DNA of 57,764 nucleotides from Auxenochlorella pyrenoidosa (Eukaryota > Chlorophyta > Trebouxiophyceae > Chlorellales > Chlorellaceae): contig KQ482062.1 in the NCBI GenBank assembly GCA_001430745.1, positions 230,304 through 288,067 of the forward strand, written 5' to 3'. Position 1 is the stretch's first letter. Each line of letters begins with the position of its first letter. Below, piece after piece: positions 1-10,680 of this stretch. The notes under the pieces were generated by a model. The model made no database searches. It was not told where the DNA came from and worked only from the letters and a program-made list of their open reading frames with translations. Made by a program: the position numbers and the translations under genes.

Positions 1-190
1 CCCCACACACACACACACACACACATACACACCCCACCCATACCCCACCCACCCACCCACCCACACACGCACACACACGCGACGGCGAGGGGGGCACCAA
101 CACACACAAACACACACACACACACACACACACCACCTCACCCCACCCCCGCGAGGAAACACAACACATATTCGCTTCCACCCCACACTC
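1..190. repeat. CA-rich and CCCA-rich low-complexity sequence
   Basis: Runs of (CA)n around 4-26 and 102-133 are mixed with CCCACCC blocks. They lie in an intron of the first gene, directly after its third exon on the minus strand. No coding signal is seen. Confidence 0.9.
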
Positions 191-194
191 CCAC

Positions 195-1101
195 CTGTAG
201 GACAGGTCAAAGGTGCGCGTCAGGGGGTTGGCATGCCCAATCACGTCCAGCGTGAACAGCCACCAGTGCAGCTTGCGGGAGCGCAGCGTCAGCGTGCCGC
301 TGTTGTCCACGCGCAGGCGGCGCCACCAGCGGTCTGGACTGGAGGGCTTGACCTGCGGCCCCAGAAGGGGGGGTTCAGGTGCGTGAGAGATAGGGAGAGC
401 TAGAGCAGGGCAACAGGGATGCTGGCACAGCATTGAGCGAGGAGGGAAGCGCCTTCCTGCGCGGACATGTAGGGGGGTTTCAGGACCGTGGGCAGAGGGG
501 CAACGGGGGGCTTGAGCTGTGCATCACAGCACACGGGTGCATGGTGATGCGATGACAAGACGGCGCTGTAGGTCGAATGCTGTAAAAAAATAGAGCAGCT
601 CTTTCAAACAGGTTGGCTCCAACCAAGCGGGCAGATGCCAGTAGCCTAGGCAGCTGCCAACAGCCGCCGTGCCGGCCGCTGCTTTGGGCAGGCAGGGACG
701 CACCACAAGGGCTCCCACATTGCTCTTGGTGCCAGTGACATGCGTCAGGTCTGCACCGACCACAAGGGGACCTGCCCTGCAGAGCCGGGCAAGCAGGCCA
801 GGCAAAAGTGGGTGCCACTCAGCAAGACGGCCGACAGGGGTGGGTGGCGGTGGGGCGAGCAGAAACTCGGCACGTCCTTTCGCACAGCCACAGGCATCAC
901 ATGACCCTTTCTGCACCAGGATCGGCCGCCTGAGAGCCCCGCAGCTCACCGACCACGCAGCTTGAGTGTGCACTCGGGCTTGGCGTCGATAGTGAACCGC
1001 TCCAGCAGCTCTGCTAGCGTGGATTTTTCCGATACATCCGAGCCTTCCCAGTCGGAATAGTGCGAGTAATCTTCCGAGAGCAGGGAGCTGCCGCCACTCA
1101 T
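195..1101 (-). CDS. unidentified protein, 5' portion of gene (continues past window start)
   Basis: I do not recognise this gene. Three exons join in one frame: 1101-950, 776-704 and 352-195. The last ends in phase 2 before a GT donor at 194, so the gene continues beyond position 1. The start is the ATG at 1101, followed by an acidic, Ser-rich leader (MSGGSSLLSEDYSHYSDW). The middle exon supplies VVGADLTHVTGTKSNVGAL. The third is rich in alternating hydrophobic and basic residues (LTLRSRKLHWWLFTLDVIG), which could be membrane-associated or beta-strand structure, but no family was matched. All junctions use GT-AG. About 127 residues are visible. The gene is transcribed toward the window edge, with its promoter in 1102-2245. 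Confidence 0.5.
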
Positions 1102-2245
1102 ACCTCGCTGGGCTGCTGCGCTGGAGCGATCAGAGAGCGATCAGAGTGTAGTTGTGCGGTATTGAAAGGTGAGGGGCAGGGCAAGGCCTGCGGAAAAACA
1201 GGGTCCGACAGCACAGCGGCCGTGCTGCGGCGCTGCGGCACCTCAGCTGTGCGACCTATCAAACAGCACGAAGGCAGCCCTCAGGTGTTCTACCATAGAA
1301 CACGCTGGCCATACATTGCTGCCTGCCTGAAAACATCAACCTGTGTGTTCATCTGCTACCCTGGCATCCTGCTGCTGAGCGGGTGATGCTCATGCGCAGA
1401 GGGCTGGGTGGTGCAGCCGCCGACGAGACTGTCACTGCCAGCGTTGTCAAAGGAGGCCAGCAGGCAGTTGCCGCAGCTGTGTGAGCTGCAAACTACCCTG
1501 ATTCCCCTTCTGATTGCCTGCATTACCACTGGCCAAGCCAGCCCACGGTGCCAGGGGCCAGATCTCTTCTGTACGCTGGGACTTGTGGCATACTGGAGAA
1601 TGGAGCTTGCAGCCACCGCTCGCTGCGGGTAGCCTGCCTTGTCAGTGTCGCATAAGCGGCACTGCCCACCCCAGCTAGCGCCGTGCTGTCCCATTTACCG
1701 ATGGACCGCGCCATTGTCCATTGTCCAGCAATTGCACTATTGAGTTGGCATGCATGCACATTTCTGACTCACCAGTGATTCAAGGGTTCAAGGTGCGCGA
1801 CCACGGTTTTTCTTGTGAGCTACTCCTGGCTAATATCACAAAGAAAGGAATTGCAGCACTTGTGTGAAGCGCCCTGCTGTAAAGACAAGGAGCAGAGCAA
1901 GGTTGTGCAGGCAAGAAGTGGACAGAACAAAGAGGCTGAGGAGGCACCGGGCGACAGAAGGATTCGTGCATCAAATCAAGGGATCGGCAGTACAAGTAAA
2001 AACGGTTGGCAGTCGCGGGTGCACGGCGGCAGCAGGAGGAGGGCTGCGCCACGGCGCTTGATACACGCGGGGCTCTGCGGCCATGCAAACCACCGGCGGG
2101 GCCGTGCAGAGTATGCTTTGCGCCTGGCTCTGCAGCATCTGTGTGCATGCAGCCGCAGCAGGCAGCCGTCCCCACAGAGTGGCAGGGCCGGGCCGGGTGG
2201 GGTGCGGCCCCAGCAGGGCGCCCCGGGCTGGCGGGGGCGCCGCCC
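1102..2245. other. intergenic: 3' flank of hydrolase gene and promoter side of first gene
   Basis: Both flanking genes are on the minus strand. The segment should hold the 3' UTR of the hydrolase gene (stop at 2246) and the promoter and 5' UTR of the first gene (start at 1101). Open frames here on both strands have no recognisable domains and look like chance GC-rich ORFs. No minus-strand TGTAA was found. Confidence 0.5.
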
Positions 2246-5200
2246 CTACTGGGGGTTGACCCGCCGCACAAAGTCAAGGATCAGGGGGTTGACCAGGTGG
2301 GGCGCCTCGTCCTGGGGGCAGCTGCATAGGTGGAGATACCGGAGTTTGTGGGGGTGAGGGGTGTGGTGGGGGGTGAGGGGTGGTATGCTGGGGGCGAGGA
2401 CGGTCGCAAGGGCTGGTGCCCGCGGCACTCGGGGTGCTTGCGGAAGGCAGGCAGCAGCATGCAAGTTGTGGCGGTACGCCGGCCTCGTGCACCACCCCAC
2501 TCACTGTCCCACTCCAGGCAGGGACACAAACTCCTGCAGGGCCGCACGGCAGCGGGAGCAGCGTGATCAGGGACAAGCGGGGGCGCACATGATGCGCGGG
2601 TTCCTCTCGGTCCCAGCCCTGCGCGCTGCAACTGCGTGGGCTGCCCAGCGGCGCGCTGAGACCTCATCCTCCTGCTGATGTGGATCAGCCGGCTGCAGCA
2701 GATGCCCAGGGCTGCGTGCGCGCGGGCCAGCGGAGTCCCCGCCCACCTGGACAGACGTGTACTTGGCAAACTCGCGGCCCCACTCAATCTTCTCCCAGGG
2801 GTCCTCCTCGCCTGCATAAAATGGGGCGGGCAGGGGCGGGGGCTGGGTGTGGCGGTGACGTGGCGGCTGGCATCAACATGGGTTGATGGCTGGGCTAAAG
2901 CACATGCTTAGCCGGAGGGAGCACACATGCCATGCTGCCCGCCAGGACGGCTGCCCAGCGGCAGCTGCACAGCAGCGTGGGGGCAGGGCGGGCCTGTCTG
3001 GCGGCAGCACTCACCCCACACCACGCTCACTGGCACTGTCACCGCCTGCTCGTGCCAGTGGGGTCAGCGAGGCACCTCATGCGTCAGGGTGTGAGCAATC
3101 GGTGCAGCTGCGGTTCAACCGGCGCATCAGGTGCATGCATACCACCATCCCCTTCTCCACACACACAGCCCATGATCGGGGGCAGCAGCTCGAGCCCAGG
3201 CGGCTGATCCTGCCAGGCCGGCCATTCTCGCCTTTCCAGCTGCGCCCATCCCATGCCATGCCACCTGTCGCTGTCTTAGCCTGCCTGGCTTGCCAAGCCG
3301 GGCCCATGCCGGCACCCCCCTCCGGCCTGCTGCAAGCCATGCTTCTTCGCCGTGATCTCGGCACCGGTGGACCCCCCACCCCACCCCACCCGCGACCCGC
3401 CTGACCCCACCTGACCCCGCCCCGCCTAACCCCACCCACCTCAAGCTGCTCCTCTGGCAGCGGGCCAAAGGAGTAGGAGATGAAGTCCAGGAAGACGTCC
3501 ACCGCGCCCGGCTGGAGGCCGGGGGTCAGGATGAGGTCAACCAGCTCGTCGGTCACCGCCGCCGGGTCGCCGTAGCACTGCCGCAGCACGTTCCTCACGC
3601 CCTGATGTCAACAGCCGGCAGGGGCGGCGGCGCGCGCGCAGGGGCGGGCGTCAGGCAAAGGGCCCAGGGGCGGGCGGGCTGGGGGGCCGGCCGGCTGCAG
3701 CTGCCAGGCCAGTGCGGCGGGCTGCCGAGAGCGGGCAGGCGAGGCAGGCGGGCAACGGCGTGGGCCCAGGACAGCGAGCGCACTGGGCACCCGAGCAAGG
3801 CCGGGCTGATGGGAGGGAAGCAGGCGGGCTGGCGCTCCAGCCTGAGCAGGCCCTTTTGGGGGCACTGCAACCTGGCACTGCATCCTGGCACTGCCGCCAG
3901 GCTGGCAGCGCTCCGCGCAAGCGCCTACCGGCGCCGCACCTTTGTGGTGGCGATCTGGCCAAAGAACCAGGGGCCCAGCGCCGTGGTCCGCAGCGTGTCC
4001 TGCGCGCAGGAGCAGGGGCGCGCTGCGGCTCTGCCTCCCCACGCAAGCAACCCAGCCGGCGCTGCAGGCAGAGCAGCGACCGCAGCTGCGCCAGTGCAAG
4101 CCGCGCCGGGCGGCAGCCTGGGCCCTCCCTTGTAGCACGCTGAGCGGCTTAGCACGCCTGCAATGCTGGGCGGCGCCAGCGCGGCAAGCCTGCCCAACCG
4201 CACCTGCAGCGCCTTGACCAGCGGCCGCTGCCAGGGCGCCTGCTTGGAGATGTGCAGCATACGCAGCGAGATGTTGATGACCTGCACGCCGCTGTACAGG
4301 GATGGGTCGTCGATGGCGGCCTGCAGCAAGGCGAAGCAAGGGAGGGAAGGCTGTTGTGGGCCGTGTGGGCAGCGCAGGCAGCACGCAAACCCGCCTCTCA
4401 CTGCTGCCGAGGAAAGAAAGGCACATGGATAGCACACAGGGCGGTGTGCACTGCGGCGCCTGCATGCGCCCGCCTGACGGCTTCCGCCCTGGGGCTGCAC
4501 GCACAAATCAACCACCCGCCTGCAGCCGGCCCGACAAACTGCCATGCTCCGTCTGCGCCCCGCAGCCTGGCAGCCCCAGCTGGCCATGTCGCATGCTGCT
4601 CCTCATTTGCTGCCAAGCACGCCCGCGGCCCCCCACCCCTGCGCTAGCCCTGCCCAGCCGCACCTGCAGCCCGGCAATGCCGCCAACAGAGTTGCAGGTC
4701 AGGGTGACGGGGCCGCCGCCGATGACCTCCCGCGTGAAGTCGCGCAGCTGGCGGGACCAGGTCTGGAAGTTGTAGATGGAGGAGACGGGCTGCTGGCGGG
4801 GGTCGGGCTGCACGGGGAGGGCGGCGGCACCAGCAGAAGGTAGCTGTCAACGGCTGGCGTCTGCCTTCTTGCGCCCTTGACGCAAGGGCAGGGCCTGCGT
4901 GATGGTCGGCGCCCAGCGCAGCGCCGCAGGGAGACAGGCAGGCGAGGCATGCACGGCCCGGGCACAGCAGCACTCGCTCCACGTGCGAACAGCGGCCCCT
5001 GGCAGCCCCTGGCGGCATGCAGGCGCTGCGTGTCATGGCGGCGCGACGCCTGGCTGCCTGTGCCCGCACCTTGTCCGAGTAGCCATACCCCAGCAGGTCG
5101 ATTGCATATGCCCGGCAGCTCTGGCCCAGCTCCGGCAGATTCTTGCGCCAGTGGCAGGCCGAGGCTCCAAACCTGCAGGGCACAGAAGCATCCTCATAAC

Positions 5201-5734
5201 ACGGCGGGCGGCGTGGCCGGGCAAGGCTCGGCTGCTTGAACGCCACCGAGGGCGCTGGTAATAGGGGCCGGGCAAAGTGTGCCTGGGAGCAGCGCCCACT
5301 ATTCACAAGGGTGGAGGCGGGCTGCCTGCCCTCTGGCTGCCCAAGCACCGGCAGAGCGCACGTGGCGGTTGTGCTCACCCGTGCACGCACAGCACTGCTG
5401 GCGCCGACGGGTCGCCGCCAGACCTCTGGTAGCGGATGCGGTGCCCCTCCCAGTTCCAGTAGCCCTCCCAGATGCCGGGCCGCACTTCCCGCTCTCCCTC
5501 TACCGTGGTTGCTGCGCTGCTGGCTGCCGCCGCAGGGCTGGCAGTGGCAGGGGCGGAGCTGGCGCTGGCGGCGGCGGCGGCACCACCCAGGCCGCCTCGC
5601 AGCCTGCTGCCGCTGCTGCTGTGAAACCAAATACCGCTGCTGGTTCGGCTGGCTGGACGCGGAGTGCAGGCGATGGGAGTGCCCTGCCGCTGCACCACAG
5701 GTGGGCGCACGGAGGGTGTCATTGCGCTGGCCAT
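2246..5734 (-). CDS. plastid alpha/beta-hydrolase, pheophytinase-like
   Basis: Ten exons: 5734-5379, 5172-5070, 4807-4664, 4320-4204, 3999-3940, 3601-3440, 3045-3015, 2811-2747, 2533-2505 and 2321-2246. All introns are GT-AG and they give a 380-residue protein. The first ~75 residues are Ser/Ala/Arg-rich and resemble a chloroplast transit peptide. The hydrolase fold then follows: the oxyanion region LCVHGFGAS, DLLGYGYSDK, the nucleophile elbow LTCNSVGG (Ser ~193), the acid in VVWGEEDPWEK (Asp ~328) and the histidine in GVGHCPQDEAP (His ~356). The order and motifs fit the pheophytinase and related plastid hydrolase family, whose best known member dephytylates pheophytin during chlorophyll breakdown. 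The substrate here is inferred and another plastid ester hydrolase is possible. It is divergent from the SBP2 gene. Confidence 0.85.
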
Positions 5735-6807
5735 TTTGTGCTCCGAGAATGCGAAGATCTAATGCAGACGGTTGTAAGTCCAGGACAGCGCGGGTGAAGA
5801 GGAAGGCTTGAGCAAGAACTTTGCTCTGCACGGGCCGGCTGCAGGCTGCCTGCTCTGCTAGTGGATGCTCGAAAGCAATTGACAGCCCGTGCAAATGAAA
5901 GTGAAGAGTGCTGTGTGGCTCATGCGCCAGAACAAAGTGGAGATGCATGAGCAGCAGGAGGTTCGTTGGCGCCCTAACCCCAGGGCGCCGAGTCAAAAAA
6001 ACTTCTCGCAGCAAAGATTTTCGTGACTTGCGTTTGCAAACTGCCTGGTGGTAAAGTTTCAACAGATTATGTGGCTTCAACGTTCACTGGAGATTGGTGC
6101 TGGGTAGCTGGAAGAATGTCCCTTCCGTCCTCTCGATAGATGGCGTTGACTGTCCCCGAACCTGGCAGGCTGTAGCACAGACAGGGACAAAGCAGATAAC
6201 TGCCAGCATGCCTGGTTCAGGGCATCTGCAGCGACCCAGGACCAGCGGTTAGCACTTGACAGCAGGGAGTCGTATCTGGCTGCAACTGCCCGTGGCCAGT
6301 GGCGGAGGTGCAATGTGGTGCGCATATTCCGGCTGCTATCATTCGAGCCCCATGGCCGCATCAGGGTGTTCTCAACAAAATGAGTGAGCAGTACTGAAAG
6401 GATGGAAGACGAGCAGACGAAAGGGCACATCTGTAGATAACTGTCGTCGTGGATTGCGGCAGAAGTGAGCGGGGCGTGAACGGTGCTGCGAGCGCTGCCA
6501 ACAGGCACCCTCCCGTTCCCAAGGCGTTCGCGGCCAGGGCCCATCTATTGCTCGCCATCTCGATCAAAGAAATTTGTCTGCACATGCAAGTGGGCTCGGG
6601 AAGCCTTGCACTCGTCTAAACCTTCTCCCCACTGCCAACTGAAACTCCCTTCGCCTTCCCGTTCACTTCGATTGATTCTAAACCCACAGCAGACTGGGAT
6701 TACACTCACGGTAGGGGCTCGCGAGTGTCTGGCCGCGCTGAAGCCCAGTGGTCGCAGGGCGAAGCGGCGCTTGACCTTTCGGAATCTGCCCGCCCTGCAG
6801 GCCACGG
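5735..6807. promoter_or_regulatory. divergent promoter region between hydrolase and SBP2 genes
   Basis: About 1.07 kb separates the two ATG codons, which point away from each other. It must contain both 5' UTRs and promoters. No convincing coding exon or TATA-type element was identified, and the open frames inside lack conserved motifs. Confidence 0.5.
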
Positions 6808-9541
6808 ATGGCGGTCGCAAGCGCAGCAGGGCCTGGCCTCGAATGGTCGGAGATGCTATGGGGCCGCAAGGTGGGCCGCTGGCACATATGCTGCTTCCCG
6901 CCGCCGCCACTGCCGCCTTGCACAGCCGGCCCAATCGGAGTGCTGCCACTAACCTGCGTCGTTGCCGCCTCCGCAGGCAACCATCAGCGACAGCTGCAGC
7001 CTGGACTCATACCCGTCGTCCTGCCTGTCCGACAGCCTGGCGTGCAGTCTGAGCACCTCACTGGCCGACATGGCCGTGCCGCCCGTGCCGCCGGCATTTG
7101 CTGCAGAGGCTCGCAGCGGCCCTGCCGGATTCATGCCTGCTGGGCAGCTGCCGCGGCTGCCAGTAAACTTCCTGGATGCGCCGGAAGAGGCGGCGCCATC
7201 CTTGAAGGCAGGAGAACAGCTGGCAGCGCCCGTGCCCAGCCGGCTGCTCGACAGGCAGGGTGCTGTTCAGCTGCTGCGCGCCTCGTCCTTGCACTTTGAC
7301 GACCTGGAGGAGGCAGCACCCAGGATGCAGCCGATCACAGCAGGCAGCTTTGGTGCCGCCTGTGACGCTGGCAGCCAGGCGCTGCCGGGCAGCCCAGCTG
7401 GCAGCCCGGAGCGGGGCACCCCCGCCAGTGGCCCAGCCCCCGAACTGATCCTCGCCGCTTTGTCCGCCTCGCTGGCAGCACGCAAACAGCGGCAGGAGCA
7501 GAGGCAGCAGCAGCAGCAGCAGCAGCAGGCTGAGTTTCCGGCACAGGCGATGGCCGCGGCAGCCGCCCCACCCCCATGCAGCGCGGCCGCAGCTTCCGGC
7601 TACGCCTGCGCCTGCTGCAGCGCCGTGTTCTGCGACCAGTCTGCCTTCCGTGACCACTGCGCCTCCCTCGAGCACGCCATGGCTGTGCTGCAGCAGAGCT
7701 TTGCGGGGGGGCTGCCTGCCGTCGCGGCGCAAGCGCAAGCGGCTGCAGGTGCGCAGCTGTGGGGTGGGGCCACTGGAGCAATGGCGCGTTGAGGGCCTGG
7801 ATGTGCTTGGATGGCAGGCTCCTGTGCTGCTTTGGCACCATATGCCCAATGAATGCAGTGGACGGCCTAACAATTTACCTTTTGCATTGTGCTGCAGGCC
7901 TGGCCAGGTGCCATGCCAACACCCGCAGCCCAGCTTCCCTGCCGCCCTGCCCGGCACCGTTGACGAGCAACACCTCGGCGCTGCTTGTTGGCATCGGGGG
8001 CCCCATGCTCACAGCGCCGTTGCACTCAGCTGCGGGCGAGTGCGGCCCCACCCTACAGAGCCACCCCTCCGCCCCCTTGTGCATCACGTCCTGCTGCAAC
8101 CAGGTGCGGCAGTGGACGCTGCCAAGTGCCCTGGTGGCATGTGCTGTGTGGTGCTGTCTGTGCGTCTCGGCGAAAGCGCCGCTGGCACGCCCTGCCTGCC
8201 GGCCGGCCGCTGTCCCATCGCACCGGACCCCCTTGCCCCCTGGCCCCCGCCTTGTTGCGTCGTTGCTGGCAGTCGAGCGCGCCGTTTGTTGGCAGACAGA
8301 CCCAAACCCCTTAATTAGCCGACCCCCCTTCCCACGCGCACACACATACGCGCGCGCACACCCACCCACCACCCACCGCCCCCCTGCCCCGCCCCTGCCC
8401 TGCCCAGGTCATCGACCCCCAGCTGGACCTGGCCACCCACTCCCTGCTCAAGCAGCTGCGCCAGCTGGATGGGGTGGAGCGCGCGGCGGGGGCGCACCAC
8501 CTGGGCGGCCCCCGGGGCGGCGCCAAGCTGCCGCGCCGCCTGGTGGGCGGCCTGCGAGAGGTGAGGCTGCCCTTGGCCTGGGCCAGCTGGGCATAAAGGA
8601 TCCTGCCGGGCAGGCAGGACTGCCCTGGCATGCACAGCCAATGCAACCGTTTGGGAGGCGGCCTGCCGTGTGTGGCCTGGCAATGTCCGTTTCCTCGCAC
8701 GCCAACCACGCCCGCACTCTGCAACAGCATGCTGGTTGCTGAACAGGGACTGCTTACCCACTGCCAATTTACAGGTGCGCAAGGCGGTGCGCAGCGGCAC
8801 CGCGGCGGCCCTGGTGGCGGCGGTGGACATCCAGGAGACCAACCCCTGCGCCGCGGCGCGCCGCTGCTGCTCCGCCCAGGTGTGTGCACGCATGCCGGGA
8901 GCAGATGAGGTCGATCTCAGGATCGCGGGTTGTAAGCCCCTGGCCCCTGATTGGCCGCCTGCTGCGTCCCAGTGATGCAACAAGCATCGCCGTTCTGCAG
9001 CCCGGCACCTAGTGGCAACTGGCTGCCAACCGGTGGCAGTGGCCTCCTTGTGTCACACCGCCGCCTGTGCGCTGCGCCCCACCATGCATCACCCTTGCCT
9101 GCATGGCAATGCACCCCGGCCCGCCCTCTCTGCGCAGCCCGGCGCCGACATTGCGGAGATCTGCCAGCTGGCGGCGCTGTGCGGCGTGCCCGTCGTGTTT
9201 GCCCTCACCCGCCTCAGCCTGGGCTCCATCTTTGGCACCAACAAGCGCATGTCGGGTGAGGAGGCTTCCCCCTGCACTGCAGCAAGGATGCACGGGGCTG
9301 CACTGACGGCAGGAATGACGGCGGTCTGAGGCAGGCTCTGCCGCCCAGCCAACAGCTGGGGTTTGCGCCATGGCGGTTTATGCAGCCTCACTTGCATGCT
9401 TCGTCCCCCGTCCCGTGATCTGCAGCCGTGGCACTGACCAATGTGGCCAGCCTGGAGGGCCAGCTGGAGCGCATCCTCGGCCTGGCCACCCTGGGCCGCG
9501 CCCGCTTCTCCGCCATGGTGGGCCAGGCCCAGCTGTTCTGA
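6808..9541 (+). CDS. SBP2: SECIS-binding protein 2 homologue (L7Ae/L30e RNA-binding domain) with zinc finger
   Basis: Seven GT-AG exons: 6808-6870, 6977-7748, 7898-8103, 8408-8560, 8775-8879, 9138-9255 and 9426-9541, coding for 510 residues. In eukaryotes SBP2 binds the SECIS element of selenoprotein mRNAs and recruits the selenocysteine elongation factor, so that UGA is read as Sec. Residues ~348-505 show the SBP2 core: a short helix DLATHSLLKQLRQL, then RRLVGGLREVRKAV, and the L7Ae segment VPVVFALTRLSLG followed by NKRMSAVALTNV. Residues ~230-255 carry a finger with C-x2-C and H-x5-H spacing (CACCSAVFCDQSAFRDHC...H). A poly-Gln run lies near residue 200. The region before residue 348 is disordered and not conserved. 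Exon 1 and the third exon rest on splice phase only. The likely alternative is the SBP2-like paralogue. Confidence 0.8.
7504..7529 (+). repeat. CAG trinucleotide run coding for poly-Gln in SBP2
   Basis: About eight CAG codons in a row lie inside the disordered N-terminal half of the SBP2 homologue, upstream of the zinc finger. Confidence 0.9.
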
Positions 9542-10680
9542 TCGCGCGCATGGGCGCCCCCCTGCCGGGCTGGGCCCGCATGGAAAGCCCTGCCTGGCAG
9601 GAGAGCCCCAGAAACTATGTAGCAAGATGCACCTAGTCTATGCAGATAGCCAGCCGGCCTTCCTTTGGGCACCCTGCCTCTCTCCCACCGGTCGTCCTCT
9701 TTTAGCTGCAAGCATGGCCTAGGCCTGCACGCCAGGTGTGCTTGGCGCAACCGCCCACTCTATAAACCTTACGCTGTCAGTTGCGCCGCGCCTGTTCTTA
9801 CCTAATCAGAGGGCCATGATGCCACCCCTACCTCACTGCCCCTTTCATTGCCCCCGCTCGCCGCGCACGAAGAATCCAATCATGCCTCGCAAGCCTGCAT
9901 GAGTTTGCAGTGGCTAGTGGCATAACAAAGACAGAAGCTCACTCAGCCGCCTCACGCCCCAACGAATGCACACGCGTGCGCTCTTCCCACTATCATCCTG
10001 TTGAACGACTATCCTGCACCCATGCCCTGTCAGAGCACCTGCCGCCAAATCAGGGCGCACATCACACATTGATGCAAGGCCCTCCCGAGTGCCCAAGCCT
10101 CCTTCCTGCTCTTACACACCCGCACTGCTCGTCACCGCCTGATTTTTCACTGCACCCCAGCATCGGAGAAAACACAACACAGATGTGACTTGCCACTTTT
10201 GCACAATTCCTGCCTCTCAAACATTCCTGAGCAGTTGCCTTCCTGCCTGTGTACCCTCGACATGTCCCTCCCTAGCCACGCTGGCATGGCCGCCCTCCTC
10301 ATGACTCGTCCGTGGGCGGCCCTCATTTCCTGTGCTGCACGCATATGCCGCCAAGCAATCGCCCCTGGCGCCACCTACGCTGCCTCGCTGCACCGCGCCT
10401 ATTTTCCTCACGTATCCACTCCACTAGCCAGATGCGCCCATGCACCTTGTGTAGAGAATGTAGCAGACAAGGTCGAAAAGAGCAGTGGGCTTACAAGTGC
10501 AGCATGCTGGCAGGGCAAGGGGCGTGCACACAGGCGAAGGATGCAAAGGCAGGTGCGCGTAGAGGCGTGAGAGGGGGTTGCATTGGCTGCATGCAGAGGG
10601 GCCCTGCTTGGCGGGGCCCTGCTTGGCGGCACCGACACCCCACCGTGACTGCCATGGTAGCCTTCTGTGAGGCCGGGCGG
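9542..10680. other. intergenic between convergent SBP2 and E3-ligase genes
   Basis: About 1.1 kb lies between two stop codons on opposite strands, so both 3' UTRs should be here. A minus-strand TGTAA at 10495-10491 suits the E3-ligase gene. No plus-strand TGTAA was found for SBP2. No coding signal is seen. Confidence 0.55.
10491..10495 (-). terminator. TGTAA polyadenylation signal of the RING/TTC3-like gene
   Basis: TGTAA on the minus strand, about 190 nt downstream of the stop at 10681. TGTAA is the usual chlorophyte poly(A) signal. The assignment is by motif and distance only. Confidence 0.45.

Noticed and set aside
4644..6080. 478-codon minus-strand open frame over the hydrolase 5' half
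   Set aside because: It covers part of one real exon plus introns and the upstream region. The hydrolase motifs follow the spliced model starting at 5734, not this frame.
6077..6544. 155-codon minus-strand open frame upstream of the hydrolase
   Set aside because: There is no conserved motif and no plausible splice link to neighbouring exons. It lies in the divergent promoter region.
9542..10680. SECIS element or selenoprotein UGA near the SBP2 gene
   Set aside because: No in-frame UGA within a conserved protein and no recognisable SECIS core could be identified by eye in the neighbouring 3' regions.
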